Source: Aminobacter sp. HY435 (GTDB lineage: Bacteria > Pseudomonadota > Alphaproteobacteria > Rhizobiales > Rhizobiaceae). Taken from it: a DNA stretch of 64,000 nt. Where the stretch lies: positions 62,001-126,000 of the forward strand of contig NZ_JANKZL010000004.1 in NCBI RefSeq assembly GCF_027568395.1, given 5' to 3'. The translations under genes and the position numbers were made by a program. The notes under the pieces are model-generated. The model worked only from the letters and a program-made list of their open reading frames with translations. It made no database searches and was not told the origin of the DNA. Positions 45,943 to 57,090 of the stretch are shown here, piece after piece. How positions within the stretch are numbered: the first letter of the stretch is position 1; the number at the start of each line of letters is the position of its first letter.

Positions 45943-46890
45943 TCAGAGCGTCCAGGGCGCGTGGACGGCGGCGCTGACGGCAATCAACTCGGCCGAACGA
46001 CCGCGCTCGCGGCGATTCGTCTCGACGACCTCGAACGCCGAATGGTCGGACAGCAGGCGGCGCAGGGCAGCTGCGTTGAGCCTGTGGCCGCCGCGATAGG
46101 AGCGGAAGCAGCCGATGAAGCGCGCGCCGGCGAGCGCCAGGTCACCCATGGCGTCGAGCGTCTTGTGGCGCACGAATTCGTTGGAAAACCGCAGGCCTTC
46201 CATGTTGATGATGTGGTTGTCGTCACCGATGACCACCGAGTTCTCGAGCGACGAGCCGAGCGCATAGCCCGCTGCCCACAGCCGCTCGACATCCTTCATG
46301 AAGCCAAAGGTGCGGGCGCGCGAAATCTCGCGGCGGAAAATGTCGTCGTTGATGTCGGAGGCAAACGACTGCCGGCCGATAGCCGGGCTCTCGAAATCGA
46401 TCTCGACTTCGAAACGCGTGCCGCCATAAGGGCGGAACTCGGCCCAGGATGCGCCGCTTTCGATGCGAACCGGCTTGACCACGCGGATATAGCGACGCTT
46501 GACGCCCTGGATTTCGATGCCGGCCTGGTCGATGGCTTCGACGAACTGAGCCGCGCTGCCGTCGAGAATCGGCACTTCGGTGCCATCGACTTCGATCAGC
46601 AGATTGTCGATGCCGAGGCCGAACAGGGCAGCCATCAGGTGTTCGATCGTCGCGATGTGGACACCGGCGGGGTCGCCGAGCAAGGTGCAAAGATCCGTTG
46701 CACCCACTTCTGACACAATTGCACGGAACTCTTGGCCAGCAACCTGAAATACCACGCCCGTGTCGGCATCAGCCGGCGCGAAATGGATAGACACGGGCTT
46801 TCCGCTATGGACGCCAATGCCCGTCAGGGAGACGCGCGATTTGAGTGTTGTCTGATAGTCCTGCAACTTGATCCCCATATGCCCAATCAT
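45943..46890 (-). CDS. lpxC: UDP-3-O-acyl-N-acetylglucosamine deacetylase LpxC
   Basis: LpxC catalyses the committed step of lipid A synthesis. The 315-residue product has the zinc-ligand histidine in TIEHLMAALF (H84), the HKTLDAMGDLAL motif (zinc His and Asp) and GGHRLN with the catalytic His. The family opening SLTGIGVHSGKPV is present. The start is either ATG 46890 or ATG 46878 (MGIKLQ); neither has a strong ribosome site. It lies 267 bp after ftsZ, past a terminator. Confidence 0.96.
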   Translation of the reverse strand: MIGHMGIKLQDYQTTLKSRVSLTGIGVHSGKPVSIHFAPADADTGVVFQVAGQEFRAIVSEVGATDLCTLLGDPAGVHIATIEHLMAALFGLGIDNLLIEVDGTEVPILDGSAAQFVEAIDQAGIEIQGVKRRYIRVVKPVRIESGASWAEFRPYGGTRFEVEIDFESPAIGRQSFASDINDDIFRREISRARTFGFMKDVERLWAAGYALGSSLENSVVIGDDNHIINMEGLRFSNEFVRHKTLDAMGDLALAGARFIGCFRSYRGGHRLNAAALRRLLSDHSAFEVVETNRRERGRSAELIAVSAAVHAPWTL

Positions 46891-47102
46891 GTCACGCCCG
46901 CTTCGCCCGATTACGGCATACGGATCTAGACAAACTCGATGACGGGACCTCATCCCCACAGCACCGCCCGAGCGACCTTAGTCGGCGCGAAGATAGTCTT
47001 CCGGTTGTGAGACTCCAAATCACGGTTTCTTACTCTGTGTAACTGCCAGGGCGCATCGACTCGCCTCGACAACCTTATGATTTGACTGACCTTTTCACAT
47101 CA

Positions 47103-47130
47103 AAAGGCGGGCGTCGAGACGCCCGCCTTT
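47103..47130 (-). terminator. intrinsic terminator after ftsZ
   Basis: AAAGGCGGGCGT and ACGCCCGCCTTT form a perfect 12-bp stem with a CGAG loop, 28 bp past the ftsZ stop; the AAAAG edge gives a U-rich tail on the minus strand. Confidence 0.85.
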
Positions 47131-47157
47131 CAATCAGTGTTACCACTCGTTCACAGA

Positions 47158-48855
47158 TCAGTTGGCTTGCCGACGAAGAAACGCCGGAATCTCCAGCTGG
47201 TCGTCTTCCTGAGTCCGGGCCTGCGGCGCCAGGCGGCCATGCTCGTCGAGCTGGCCACGGCGCGGCGCGTAGAGCTGCGCTTCCTGGCTCACCGGGCGGC
47301 GCTGTTCGGGCGCTGGCTGGCGCAGCTTCGGCTCGCGCGGCTGCGCAGGCTGCAGGCGTGCCGGCTCTTCTTCACGGCGGGTGAGACCGCTGGTCAGGCG
47401 CTTGAGCAGGCCCATCGGACCGCGATCCTCATGGTCGACCGGCTGCGCCTTGGCTTCCACCTCGGCCTTCACCATCGGCGGAAAGTCCTCGACGCGCGGC
47501 ATGCGCTGCTGCACCGGAGCCGGCTGGATCATCTCGCGCTGCGGCGCAACCTGTGGCTGCACGACCGGCTGCGATGCCGGCTGATGGAACTGCTGCTGCG
47601 GCGCGGGCTGGTAGGCCTGGGGCTGCGGCTGCGGGGCTGCCGGAGGCGCCTGGAACAGCTTGCTCTGCGGACGGAACTCCTCCGCCGGCGCGACCGGGCG
47701 CGGCGCCATGGCGGCTGCGTTGGTTTCGGCGAGGCGAATGGCCTCGGCGATCGGGTCATTGCTGCGCACTTCGGCGCGCGGCTGCTCGATCGGAGCAGCC
47801 TGCTGCGGCGCCGGGCGAACCTCGACCGCACGCGGCGCCGGCTTCGCTGTCTGGCGGATGGTCAGCGGTGCAGCGGCGATGTCGGCGGCCGACTTGTCGA
47901 TGCCCGTCGCAACGACCGACACGCGGATGACGCCTTCCAGGTCTTCGTCGAAGGTCGCGCCCAGGATGATGTTGGCGTCCTGGTCGACTTCCTCGCGGAT
48001 GCGGGTCGCCGCTTCGTCGACTTCGAACAGGGTCAGGTCGCGGCCGCCGGTGATCGAGATCAGCAGGCCCCTGGCGCCCTTCATCGAGGTCTCGTCGAGC
48101 AGCGGGTTGGCGATAGCTGCCTCGGCGGCGGCCATTGCACGGCCCTCGCCCGAAGCTTCGCCGGTGCCCATCATGGCCTTGCCCATTTCGCGCATCACCG
48201 AGCGGACGTCGGCGAAGTCGAGGTTGATCAGGCCTTCCTTGACCATCAGGTCGGTAATGCAGGCGACGCCCGAGTACAGCACCTGGTCGGCCATGGCGAA
48301 GGCGTCGGCGAAGGTCGTCTTGTCATTGGCCAGGCGGAACAGGTTCTGGTTCGGGATGACGATCAGCGTATCGACGCACTTCTGCAGCTCTTCGATGCCG
48401 TAGTCGGCCGTCTTCATGCGGCGCTGGCCTTCGAAGTGGAACGGCTTGGTGACGACGCCGACGGTCAGGATGCCTTTTTCGCGCGCGGCGCGGGCAACGA
48501 CGGGCGCGGCACCCGTACCGGTGCCGCCGCCCATGCCGGCGGTGACGAAGCACATATGGGTGTTGGCCAGGTGATCGATGATCTCGTCGATGCACTCTTC
48601 GGCGGCGGCGCGGCCGACTTCTGGCTGCGAACCGGCGCCGAGGCCCTCGGTGACGTGCGCGCCGAGCTGGATCAGGCGCTCGGCCTTCGACATCGTCAGC
48701 GCCTGCGCGTCGGTGTTGGCCACCACGAACTCGACGCCGCGCAAGCCGGCGGTGATCATGTTGTTTACGGCGTTGCCGCCGCCGCCGCCGACACCAAACA
48801 CGGTGATGCGGGGCTTGAGCTCGGTGATGTCCGGCTTCTGCAGATTGATCGTCAT
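47158..48855 (-). CDS. ftsZ: cell division protein FtsZ
   Basis: FtsZ is the tubulin-like GTPase that forms the Z ring. The 565-residue product has the GTP signature GGGTGTG (residues 109-115) and the T7 loop [12 protein letters not shown] long Gln/Pro-rich linker (about 330-550) follows, then the conserved tail [10 protein letters not shown] that binds FtsA. The length is typical of rhizobial FtsZ with a long linker. [10 protein letters not shown] at 48855 is the start; the open frame upstream is ignored. It follows ftsA and ends an operon at a strong terminator. Confidence 0.98.
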   Translation of the reverse strand: MTINLQKPDITELKPRITVFGVGGGGGNAVNNMITAGLRGVEFVVANTDAQALTMSKAERLIQLGAHVTEGLGAGSQPEVGRAAAEECIDEIIDHLANTHMCFVTAGMGGGTGTGAAPVVARAAREKGILTVGVVTKPFHFEGQRRMKTADYGIEELQKCVDTLIVIPNQNLFRLANDKTTFADAFAMADQVLYSGVACITDLMVKEGLINLDFADVRSVMREMGKAMMGTGEASGEGRAMAAAEAAIANPLLDETSMKGARGLLISITGGRDLTLFEVDEAATRIREEVDQDANIILGATFDEDLEGVIRVSVVATGIDKSAADIAAAPLTIRQTAKPAPRAVEVRPAPQQAAPIEQPRAEVRSNDPIAEAIRLAETNAAAMAPRPVAPAEEFRPQSKLFQAPPAAPQPQPQAYQPAPQQQFHQPASQPVVQPQVAPQREMIQPAPVQQRMPRVEDFPPMVKAEVEAKAQPVDHEDRGPMGLLKRLTSGLTRREEEPARLQPAQPREPKLRQPAPEQRRPVSQEAQLYAPRRGQLDEHGRLAPQARTQEDDQLEIPAFLRRQAN

Positions 48856-48926
48856 TGTCCTCGTCCTTTTTGCCTGTCGAGCCGCAGCGCCGTTGCGGCC
48901 GTCTATGGGGCTGTCCCCGTCAATTC

Positions 48927-50237
48927 CTAAAAACTGTCTCTCAACCACTGACTCATGCGATGCAGTTTTCCGCCAGTTCCCGTTGCCCTGTAACGGGAAA
49001 TCCCTTTCGCAGACTGGCTCTCGATACCGGCCATCTGCGGGTAGATGAGAAGCCCGACCGCCGTCGCGAAGGCCGGCCCCTTGGCCGCTTCCGGCAGGCC
49101 TGCCACGCCGAGCGGGCGGCCGATGCGAACGTTGCGACCGAGAATGCGGCGCGCCGCTTCCGGCAGGCCGACCAACTGGCTGGCGCCTCCGGTGAGCACC
49201 ACGCGTTTGCCAATGGCGTTGCCGTAGCCCGACTTGTTCAGCCGGTCGCGCAGAAGCTCCAGCGTTTCGTCGATGCGGGCGCGAATGATGCGCGTCATCA
49301 CCGACCGCGGGATCTGCAGCGGCACTTCGTTGTCGTCGACGCCGATGGGCTGGATGCTGATGAGATCGCGGTCGTCGGCGCTGCCGGGCAGCGCCGAGCC
49401 GTGCATCACCTTCAGCCGCTCGGCATCGTCGAGACGCGTCGACAGCCCCTTGGCGAGATCCATGGTGACGTGATTGCCGCCCACAGGAATGGCGTCAGCA
49501 TGAACGAAGCGGCCCTCGGCGAACACCGAAAGCGTGGTCGTGCCGCCGCCCATGTCGATGCAGGCCGCGCCCATTTCGAGTTCGTCGTCGACCAGCGCCG
49601 CAAGGCCGCTTGCATAAGGCGTGGCAACCAGATGCTCGACCGACAGGTGCGAGCGGTTGATGCAGAGCTCGAGATTGCGCATCGGCGCGGAATCGCCTGT
49701 GAGCACGTGCATGTCGACACCGAGCGTATCGCCGACCATGCCGCGCGGATCGCGCACGCCACGCTCTGCGTCGAGCGAAAAGGCAACCGGCAGCGAATGG
49801 ATGACCTCGCGTTCGGAGCGAAGCGCCTGCTTGGCGCCGGCGCCCAGCACGCGCTTGACGTCGGCGTCCTCGACCTCATGACCGCCCAGATTGATGGTCG
49901 CCGAAAACGCCTCGCTCTTGATCCGGCCCGCCGATAGATTGACGATCAGCGAGTCCGCGGTCAGGCCGGCCATGCGCTCGGCCGCGTCCACGGCCAGCCG
50001 GATGGCATGCTCGGCGCGATCGAGGTCGACGACCACGCCCGACTTCACGCCCTGCGACTTTTGATGGCCGATGCCGATGACCTGGGCCTGGTGGGTGCGC
50101 CCCTTCAGCAGGTGACTACCCTCGGCCGGCTTGAGCTTGGCGACCACGCAGCAAACCTTGTTCGAACCGACGTCGAGCACCGTAAGGATGCCCGAGCGGC
50201 GCGATACAGGATCCTTTTGACCGCCCAACCAGCTCAT
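48927..50237 (-). CDS. ftsA: cell division protein FtsA
   Basis: FtsA is an actin-like ATPase that tethers FtsZ to the membrane. The 436-residue product has the actin-fold phosphate motifs [11 protein letters not shown] and [14 protein letters not shown], the [11 protein letters not shown] adenosine motif and a C-terminal amphipathic helix [13 protein letters not shown]. Its ATG overlaps the ftsQ stop by 4 bases. It precedes ftsZ by 71 bp. Confidence 0.97.
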   Translation of the reverse strand: MSWLGGQKDPVSRRSGILTVLDVGSNKVCCVVAKLKPAEGSHLLKGRTHQAQVIGIGHQKSQGVKSGVVVDLDRAEHAIRLAVDAAERMAGLTADSLIVNLSAGRIKSEAFSATINLGGHEVEDADVKRVLGAGAKQALRSEREVIHSLPVAFSLDAERGVRDPRGMVGDTLGVDMHVLTGDSAPMRNLELCINRSHLSVEHLVATPYASGLAALVDDELEMGAACIDMGGGTTTLSVFAEGRFVHADAIPVGGNHVTMDLAKGLSTRLDDAERLKVMHGSALPGSADDRDLISIQPIGVDDNEVPLQIPRSVMTRIIRARIDETLELLRDRLNKSGYGNAIGKRVVLTGGASQLVGLPEAARRILGRNVRIGRPLGVAGLPEAAKGPAFATAVGLLIYPQMAGIESQSAKGISRYRATGTGGKLHRMSQWLRDSF

Positions 50238-51175
50238 ATTCTCTTCCCTGCCGTCGACTTGACGACCTTAGGCTTCGCCTTCAGTTCGGCCTGCCTGCGC
50301 TCCATCGCCTCGGGCGTGAGCTGCACCACCAGACGATCGGTGAAACGCATGTCCACGGCCGAGATATCGCGCGTCAGCAACGCATCGTCGCGATCGAGCG
50401 CAACGAGGTCCGTCAGCGCCGCATCGACGCCGTTCTCGGGCAGCTTGACGGTAATGCCGTTGTCGAGACGCAGGTCCCAGCGCCGCTCGCCGACGCGCAT
50501 ATAGCCCTTCACCCGCGCAGCGAGCTCCGGATAGGCGTCGACCTTGGCGACGAAATCGGCGGCCCGCTCGGCCGCGCCAAAGCCGACGACCAGCGGCAAC
50601 ATCGCCTGGCGCCCGCCCGTATAGGGCGCGATCACCGCACCCGACTTCTCGATGACGCTGAGCTGATTGCCATTCTGCCAGATCGCGAACGCCTCGCGCT
50701 CCTCGATCCGGACTTCCATCGTGCCGGGATAGACCTTGCGCACGGCGGCGGAGCGAACCCATGGCAGGGCAACGATGCGCTCGCGCGCCTCTTCCGGATC
50801 GAAGCCGACGAGCGAGGTCCAGCCATCGAGCTGGAGCTTGTCGAGGATATCGATCTCCGAGGTTTCGCGGTTGCCGGAGACCTTGATCTGATCGACGGCA
50901 AAACCGCTGCGCGCCGTCACGCCCTGGACAAGTGCCGGGAAATGACCACCGACATAGGCACCGTACAGCGAGCTTGCAGCCAGGAACGAAACCGTCAGCA
51001 TCGACGCGGCATAGGGTGGAGGAGTGAACTCCCCACGCCCGACTCGGGACAGGATGCGAACAGGCTTGCGCAGCAGCCGCGGCAGCACGAAATGCTCCGC
51101 GGACAGGGACAGCCCGAAGAGACTCGGCATCGCGCCGCGCACCCCCCTGCCATTTCCCGACTTCAACGCAAGCAC
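50234..51175 (-). CDS. ftsQ: cell division protein FtsQ
   Basis: FtsQ is a bitopic divisome protein. The 313-residue product has a cytoplasmic N-terminus ([20 protein letters not shown]), one membrane span (about residues 60-80), a POTRA domain ([19 protein letters not shown]) and the FtsQ beta domain. The likely start is a GTG at 51173-51175 inside the end of ddl (13-bp overlap), since it gives the usual ALK-type N-terminus; ATG 51130 is an alternative. Confidence 0.92.
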   Translation of the reverse strand: MLALKSGNGRGVRGAMPSLFGLSLSAEHFVLPRLLRKPVRILSRVGRGEFTPPPYAASMLTVSFLAASSLYGAYVGGHFPALVQGVTARSGFAVDQIKVSGNRETSEIDILDKLQLDGWTSLVGFDPEEARERIVALPWVRSAAVRKVYPGTMEVRIEEREAFAIWQNGNQLSVIEKSGAVIAPYTGGRQAMLPLVVGFGAAERAADFVAKVDAYPELAARVKGYMRVGERRWDLRLDNGITVKLPENGVDAALTDLVALDRDDALLTRDISAVDMRFTDRLVVQLTPEAMERRQAELKAKPKVVKSTAGKRI

Positions 51176-52089
51176 GAAGCGTCCTCCACCATCCAACTCA
51201 ACAATTCACCAAACGAATGCCCAGCCTGGGCAGCAATCTCGGGCACCAGCGACGTCGGCGTCATGCCGGGTTGGGTATTGACCTCCAGCCAGACAACCTC
51301 TCCGTTTTCGGAATGTCGGTCGTCGTACCGGAAGTCAGACCGGGAAACGCCCCGGCAACCGATCGCTTGGTGAGCCTTGAGCGCCAGTGTTTGTATTTTT
51401 TGGTAAATATTCGGTGAAACTTTCGCGGGGCATTCGTGCTTTGATCCGCCGGCGACATATTTTGAATCGTAATCGTAGAAGGCGTGACCGGTCGGAATGA
51501 TCTCGCACACGCCGAGCGCCACATCGCCCATCACGGCGCAGGTCAGCTCGCGCCCATGGATGTAGCGCTCGACCATCACGGTATCGCCATAGCGCCACTC
51601 CGACGACGATATCACCTGTGGCGGATGCGACTGATCTTCCTTGACGATGACGACGCCGAAGCTCGAACCCTCCGCCACAGGCTTGACCACATATGGCGGC
51701 TTCATCGGATGTTCGTTGCCGATCGAGAAACGATCGAGGACCCGGGATTCGGCAACCGGAATTCCGGCCGCCTTGGCGATCTTCTTCGACTGCTCCTTGT
51801 CCATCGCCAGCGCCGAGGCAAGGACACCGGAGTGGGTGTAGGGAATGCCGAGAAATTCAAGCACGCCCTGGATCGTCCCATCTTCGCCAAACGGGCCGTG
51901 AAGAGCATTGAAAGCGACATCGGGCTTGAGCGCCGAAAGCACAGCCCCGACATCGCGATCGACGTCGATCCGGGTGACCTGGTAGCCGACCTGCTCGAGC
52001 GCGTCGGCGCAGGCTTTTCCTGACGACAGGGAGACAGGCCGCTCGGACGAGAATCCGCCCATGAGTACAGCGACATGCTTTTGCTTCAT
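51163..52089 (-). CDS. ddl: D-alanine--D-alanine ligase
   Basis: Ddl joins two D-alanines for the peptidoglycan stem peptide. The 308-residue ATP-grasp enzyme has [40 protein letters not shown] and [11 protein letters not shown]. The ATG at 52087-52089 is preferred over a TTG nine bases upstream. Unlike its neighbours it is AT-richer (especially about 51380-51480) and is separated from murB by about 350 bp with a terminator, so it begins the ddl-ftsQ-ftsA-ftsZ unit. Confidence 0.96.
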   Translation of the reverse strand: MKQKHVAVLMGGFSSERPVSLSSGKACADALEQVGYQVTRIDVDRDVGAVLSALKPDVAFNALHGPFGEDGTIQGVLEFLGIPYTHSGVLASALAMDKEQSKKIAKAAGIPVAESRVLDRFSIGNEHPMKPPYVVKPVAEGSSFGVVIVKEDQSHPPQVISSSEWRYGDTVMVERYIHGRELTCAVMGDVALGVCEIIPTGHAFYDYDSKYVAGGSKHECPAKVSPNIYQKIQTLALKAHQAIGCRGVSRSDFRYDDRHSENGEVVWLEVNTQPGMTPTSLVPEIAAQAGHSFGELLSWMVEDASCLR

Positions 52090-52438
52090 CCCCTGCAATC
52101 CCCTCTAGACTCGGACACAACACCTTGTTTCCAAAGACTAAAAAAGAGCCTCCGGAAGTTCGACTTCCGGCTGGAAACGCGGGCTACGCGTCACGCGACT
52201 CAAATCAGGAAACGCTTTAGGTCAGAGAATCAGAGACTTGATTCCGTGGCAAGAGCCTATTGGAATTCATTGCGATTTGATGACCGCAGCATCCAGCGGC
52301 GGACCGCCAGGGCAGGACTCGAAAACAGCGGAAAGCGGGGCTTCCCGGCAGTCGTTTCGCGACGCTGCCGCGCGCGAAAAAATCGTCGCAGCGGAGGCGA
52401 TTTTCGGCCCGCAGAGGGCCTGCCGCAAGGTCTGCAAC
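52090..52438. other. intergenic region between murB and ddl
   Basis: About 350 bases with a terminator at 52140-52170 near the ddl side and room for the ddl-ftsQAZ promoter in 52090-52139. The remaining 270 bases hold no gene that I can support. Confidence 0.55.
52140..52170 (-). terminator. intrinsic terminator after the mur-ftsW unit
   Basis: CCGGAAGT (52152-52159) and ACTTCCGG (52163-52170) form an 8-bp stem with loop TCG; AAAAAA at 52140-52145 gives a U-run for minus-strand transcripts arriving from murB. Confidence 0.75.
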
Positions 52439-53407
52439 CTAGAGCAATTGCCCAAGGAACTCCTGCACTTCGTGGCCCGCCTTGAACCGTCCCAGGCGCT
52501 TGATTTCCCACTGCAGGCGAATGCCGGAACTTTCAAGCACGCGGCTACGCACCGTCTCGCCGAGAAACTCGAGGTCGTAGCCTGTCGCGCTGCCGGTGTT
52601 GATCATGAAGTTGCAGTGCATGGGCGACATCTGCGCCCCGCCGATCATCAGCCCGCGGCAGCCGGCCTTGTCGATTTCCTTCCAGGCCGAGGTGCCCTCG
52701 GGGTTCTTGAAGGTCGAGCCGCCGGTCTTCTCGCGGATCGGCTGCACCGTCTCGCGATGATGCTGGACCGCATCCATCGCCGCCTTGATGGCATCCTTGT
52801 CCTCGGCATACCCCTCGAACGTCGCCGACGTGAAGATCAGGTCCGAGCCGGCAGAAGAATGACGGTAGCTGTAGCCCATGTCGGCATTGGACAGCACGTG
52901 CAGGTCGCCCTTGCGGTCGAGCGCCCGAACCTCGACGACGCGCTCGCGCGTCTCGACACCGTTGGCGCCGGCGTTCATGCGCAGCGCGCCGCCGATGGCG
53001 CCGGGGATGCCGTGGTAGAAATGAAAGCCGCCGATGCCAACGTCGTGCGCCAGCGCCGCCACCCGCTTGTCGGGCGTTGCTGCGCCCGCCTTGATGCGTG
53101 TCGGCGAAATCGCCTCGGCCTCGCCGAAGCCCTTGGCGGACAGGCGCACCACGAAACCGGGGATTCCCCCTTCGCGCACCAGAAGGTTCGAGCCGATGCC
53201 GACGACCAGAACCGGGATTTCCTCCGGCACCGCCTTCAGGAATGCCGCAAGATCTTCCTCGTCGGCAGGCTGGAACAGCGCGTCGGCGAGACCGCCGGCA
53301 CGGAACCAGGTGATCTTCTCCATCTCGGCGTTGGGCGTGATGCGTCCGCGCAGGCCAGACAGACGGTCGCCCAGCTTTGCCAGCAGCGCCTCGCCACCTC
53401 CCGTCAC
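52439..53407 (-). CDS. murB: UDP-N-acetylenolpyruvoylglucosamine reductase MurB
   Basis: MurB reduces UDP-GlcNAc-enolpyruvate to UDP-MurNAc with FAD and NADPH. The 322-residue product has the FAD motifs [14 protein letters not shown] and [18 protein letters not shown], and the catalytic Ser/Glu region [12 protein letters not shown]. Translation starts at a GTG overlapping the murC stop (GTGA). It is the last gene of the ftsI-to-murB run. Confidence 0.96.
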   Translation of the reverse strand: MTGGGEALLAKLGDRLSGLRGRITPNAEMEKITWFRAGGLADALFQPADEEDLAAFLKAVPEEIPVLVVGIGSNLLVREGGIPGFVVRLSAKGFGEAEAISPTRIKAGAATPDKRVAALAHDVGIGGFHFYHGIPGAIGGALRMNAGANGVETRERVVEVRALDRKGDLHVLSNADMGYSYRHSSAGSDLIFTSATFEGYAEDKDAIKAAMDAVQHHRETVQPIREKTGGSTFKNPEGTSAWKEIDKAGCRGLMIGGAQMSPMHCNFMINTGSATGYDLEFLGETVRSRVLESSGIRLQWEIKRLGRFKAGHEVQEFLGQLL

Positions 53408-54810
53408 GATTGCCCTCCGGCAAGTTCCCCCGGCAGGGCGTAGGCCCATTGCGTGATGTTGCCGGCGCCGAGGAAGACGACGAAGTCGCCCGGCTTGGCC
53501 AGTTCGCGCACGATGGGCGCGACAGCTGCCGGACCCTCGATGTGGCGGGCGTCGCGATGACCGCCGGCGCGGATGCGCGCGACAAGCGTCTCGGAATTGG
53601 CGCCTTCGATCGGATCCTCGCCTGCCGCATACACAGGCGCGACCATGACCGTGTCGGCGTCGTTGAAGCAGGCCGAGAAGTCGTCGAACAGATCGTGCAG
53701 GCGGGTGAAGCGATGCGGCTGGGCGATGGCGATCACGCGGCCCTTGGTCGCTTCGCGCGCAGCGCTGAGCACCGCCTTGATCTCGACCGGATGGTGACCG
53801 TAGTCGTCGAACACCTCGACGCCGTTCCAGGTGCCGGTGTGGGTGAAGCGACGCTTGACGCCGCCGAAGGACGACAGGCCGCGCTTGACCGCCTCCGGCG
53901 CAATGCCGAGCTCGGTCGCGACCGCGATGGCGGCCGTCGCGTTGGACACGTTGTGGCGTCCCGGCATCGGCAGGCGCAGGCCCTCGATGACCGTCGACGA
54001 CGCCGACTTGCGGTTGCGGATGACGACGTCGAAGACCGACACCGCGCCGTCCATGCGGTGATTGGTGAAGCGGACGTCGGCCTGGGCGTTTTCGCCATAG
54101 GTGATGACGCGGCGGTCCTCGATGTGGCTGACCAGCGCCTGCACCTCAGGATGGTCGGTGCACATCACGCCGAAGCCGTAGAACGGCACGTTCTCGACGA
54201 ACTGGCGGAACGCCTCGCGCACCTTGTCGAAGGTGCCGTAGTGGTCGAGATGCTCGGGATCGATGTTGGTGACGACAGCGACATCAGCCGGCAGCTTGAG
54301 AAAGGTGCCGTCGCTCTCGTCGGCCTCGACCACCATCCACTCGCCCTCGCCCATGCGGGCGTTGGTGCCATAGGCGTTGATGATGCCGCCATTGATGACG
54401 GTCGGGTCGAGCCCGCCGGCATCGAGCAGCGTCGCCACCATCGAGGTGGTCGTCGTCTTGCCGTGCGTGCCACCGATCGCGACGGCGTTGCGGAAACGCA
54501 TCAGTTCGGCCAGCATCTCGGCCCGGCGTACGACCGGCAGCAACTTCTCGCGCGCAGCCATGAGCTCGGGATTGGTCTTCTTGATCGCCGTAGAAACGAC
54601 GATCACTTCGGCGTCGCCAAGGTTCTCGGCGCGATGGCCTACGAAGCACTCGATGCCCTTGTCACGCAGGCGCTGGACATTGGCGCTTTCGGATTGGTCC
54701 GAGCCCTGCACCTTGTAGCCGAGATTGTGCAGCACCTCGGCGATGCCGCTCATGCCGATGCCGCCGATGCCGATGAAATGCACGAGGCCGATGGTCTGCG
54801 GCATCTTCAT
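53404..54810 (-). CDS. murC: UDP-N-acetylmuramate--L-alanine ligase MurC
   Basis: MurC adds L-alanine to UDP-MurNAc. The 468-residue protein has the N-terminal [15 protein letters not shown], the P-loop [10 protein letters not shown] (113-122), [10 protein letters not shown] and a C-terminal [11 protein letters not shown] motif. It overlaps murG and murB by 4 bases each. Confidence 0.98.
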   Translation of the reverse strand: MKMPQTIGLVHFIGIGGIGMSGIAEVLHNLGYKVQGSDQSESANVQRLRDKGIECFVGHRAENLGDAEVIVVSTAIKKTNPELMAAREKLLPVVRRAEMLAELMRFRNAVAIGGTHGKTTTTSMVATLLDAGGLDPTVINGGIINAYGTNARMGEGEWMVVEADESDGTFLKLPADVAVVTNIDPEHLDHYGTFDKVREAFRQFVENVPFYGFGVMCTDHPEVQALVSHIEDRRVITYGENAQADVRFTNHRMDGAVSVFDVVIRNRKSASSTVIEGLRLPMPGRHNVSNATAAIAVATELGIAPEAVKRGLSSFGGVKRRFTHTGTWNGVEVFDDYGHHPVEIKAVLSAAREATKGRVIAIAQPHRFTRLHDLFDDFSACFNDADTVMVAPVYAAGEDPIEGANSETLVARIRAGGHRDARHIEGPAAVAPIVRELAKPGDFVVFLGAGNITQWAYALPGELAGGQS

Positions 54811-55934
54811 GTCCGCACTCCCTTCTTGAATTCCGAAACGGGTGTTTTCGACGCAATAGCCTCTGCGAGGTCGGCGAGCAACCGTGTGGCGTCCGCTTTG
54901 CCGACCGACTTCGCGGCGGCGGCCATGCCCGAAAGCCGTTCCGGGTCGTTCATCGCGCCGTCGAGCAGCTCGGCGATGCGCTCTGCCGACAGCGTTGCTT
55001 GCGGGTGAACTTCGCCTCCGCCGGCAGCCGACAGCCGCGCCGCATTCGCCGCCTGGTCGTGGTCGAGCGCGTATGGGTACGGCACCAGCAGCGCCGGCCG
55101 GCCGATCACCGCGATCTCCGAAACGGTGGACGCGCCCGATCGCGAGAGCACCAGCTGCGCTGCCGCGATACGCTGCGCCATGTCAGTGAAGAACGGCGAC
55201 ACCTCGGCCGGTATGCCTAGCCTTGCATAGGCAGCCTTCACCTTTTCGGCGTCCTCGACGCGGGCCTGCTGGGTGACGCGCAGGCGGGCGCGAAGCGCCT
55301 CCGGCAGAAGCGCAATCGCGCCAGGCAAGGCGTCGGAAAAGAACTGCGCGCCCTGGCTGCCGCCGAACACCAGCAGATTGAACGCGTCTGACCCGGCCGA
55401 GGCCACATAGGGCGTCTTCGCCGCCTCGATGACGGCGGGCCGAACCGGATTGCCGGTGACCACGACCTTGGCGCTGTTAGCGCCTGAATTCTCGGGCAGG
55501 AAGCCGCCGGCGATCGCGTCGACCTTGCTGCCCAGCGCCTTGTTGGCACGGCCCATGACGGCGTTTTGCTCGTGCACCATCGTCGGCACGCCGCGACGGG
55601 TAGCCGCATACAGCGGCGGCAGCGTCGGATAACCGCCAAAGCCGATGACCACCGACGGCTTGATCTTCGCGATCACTTGCGAGGCCTGCCTCACGCCGCG
55701 CCAGATGCTCCAGAAGGCACGCAGCAGCGCGACCGGGTTCTTGGAGCCGATTGTCGACGACGAAATCGGATGGATGGCGACAGCCGGAAACTTGCCGGCG
55801 AAGCGCTCGGCCCGGTCGTCGGTGGCGAGATGCACCTGCCAGCCCCGCGCCGCCAGTTCGTGGGCGAGCGCCTCGGCCGGAAAGAGATGGCCGCCGGTAC
55901 CACCGGCGGCAAGCAAGACAGTTCCCTTGGCCAT
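54807..55934 (-). CDS. murG: lipid II synthase MurG
   Basis: MurG transfers GlcNAc from UDP-GlcNAc to lipid I on the inner face of the membrane. The 375-residue GT-B protein has the N-terminal loop GGTGGH (11-16), [11 protein letters not shown], the nucleotide region FGGSQGAQ and [11 protein letters not shown] with [12 protein letters not shown]. Start [11 protein letters not shown] is used rather than an upstream in-frame codon. It begins 2 bases after the ftsW stop. Confidence 0.97.
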   Translation of the reverse strand: MAKGTVLLAAGGTGGHLFPAEALAHELAARGWQVHLATDDRAERFAGKFPAVAIHPISSSTIGSKNPVALLRAFWSIWRGVRQASQVIAKIKPSVVIGFGGYPTLPPLYAATRRGVPTMVHEQNAVMGRANKALGSKVDAIAGGFLPENSGANSAKVVVTGNPVRPAVIEAAKTPYVASAGSDAFNLLVFGGSQGAQFFSDALPGAIALLPEALRARLRVTQQARVEDAEKVKAAYARLGIPAEVSPFFTDMAQRIAAAQLVLSRSGASTVSEIAVIGRPALLVPYPYALDHDQAANAARLSAAGGGEVHPQATLSAERIAELLDGAMNDPERLSGMAAAAKSVGKADATRLLADLAEAIASKTPVSEFKKGVRT

Positions 55935-55935
55935 G

Positions 55936-57090
55936 TTATTCAGCCGGCACTGTGTGCCGCTGCATGGCGGCAAATCCAGAAGGCCTGAGCTTCTCCGGCT
56001 TCTTGCGGGTCAGCGCCAGCACCATGCCCATCGAGATGGCGATCGCGATCAGCGACGAACCGCCATAGGAGATGAACGGCAGCGTCATGCCCTTTGCCGG
56101 CATCAGCTGCAGGTTCACGCCCATATTGATGACCGACTGGAAGCCGAACACGACGACCAGACCGGCAACCGCATAGCGGGTGAAATCGTCGTGCTCCTTG
56201 AGCGCGTTGCGCAGGCCGCGCAACACGATGAAGCCGAAGATCGCCATGATGATCAGGCACAGGATGATGCCGAACTCCTCGCCGGCGACCGAGAAGACGA
56301 AGTCGGCGTGGCTGTCGGGGATGACGCGCTTGACCGTTCCCTCGCCCGGACCGACACCGAACCAGCCGCCATTGATGATCGCGTCGCGGCCCATGTCGAC
56401 CTGGAAGGTATCGCCCTCGCCGGTCAGGAAGCGGTCGATACGGCCGGCGACGTGCGGAAAGATGGTGTAGGCGGCAAACAGGCCGCCGGCCCCCACAACG
56501 CCCAGCGCAATGATCCAGAACCACGACATGCCGGCCATGAAGAACATCACGCCCCAGGTGCCCAGCACCAGCATCGTCTGGCCAAGGTCGGGTTGCGCCA
56601 CGAGCAGCGCAACGACGAGGCCGAGCAGGATCATGGCGAACAGGTTGCCCGGAATGTCGGGCTGGCGGTCATGCTCGGCAAACAGCCAGGCGCAGATGAC
56701 GACGAAGGCAGGCTTGAGGAATTCCGACGGCTGGATCGAGACCCCGGCCAGGGACAGCCAGCGCCGCGCACCCTTGACCTCGACGCCGATGAACAGCACC
56801 GCCACCATCATCACCAGCATGATGCACAGCATCACCAGCGCCATGCGCCGGATCTGCCGGGTATCGAGGAACGACACGGCGATCATCACGGCCAGCGCCG
56901 GGATGGTGAAGATGATCTGGCGCGTGGCGAAATGGAAGCTGCCGAGGCCGATGCGTTCGGCGACTGCCGGACTTGCGGCGAAGGAAAGGACGATGCCCAG
57001 CCCCATCAGCGACAGGAAAGCCGCGAGGAACCAGCGATCGACCGTCCACCACCACAGGGCGACGGGACTTCTGTCGAGACGGCTAGCCAT
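55936..57090 (-). CDS. ftsW: peptidoglycan glycosyltransferase FtsW
   Basis: FtsW is the SEDS-family polymerase of the divisome. The 384-residue product has about 10 spans with the SEDS motifs [30 protein letters not shown] and [24 protein letters not shown], here given as three adjoining blocks around the GMTLPF loop. Its ATG overlaps the murD TAA by one base (TAATG). Confidence 0.97.
   Translation of the reverse strand: MASRLDRSPVALWWWTVDRWFLAAFLSLMGLGIVLSFAASPAVAERIGLGSFHFATRQIIFTIPALAVMIAVSFLDTRQIRRMALVMLCIMLVMMVAVLFIGVEVKGARRWLSLAGVSIQPSEFLKPAFVVICAWLFAEHDRQPDIPGNLFAMILLGLVVALLVAQPDLGQTMLVLGTWGVMFFMAGMSWFWIIALGVVGAGGLFAAYTIFPHVAGRIDRFLTGEGDTFQVDMGRDAIINGGWFGVGPGEGTVKRVIPDSHADFVFSVAGEEFGIILCLIIMAIFGFIVLRGLRNALKEHDDFTRYAVAGLVVVFGFQSVINMGVNLQLMPAKGMTLPFISYGGSSLIAIAISMGMVLALTRKKPEKLRPSGFAAMQRHTVPAE

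Noticed and set aside
47137-48930. 597-residue plus-strand open frame
   Set aside because: It is opposite ftsZ and matches nothing; it is a codon-bias artefact.
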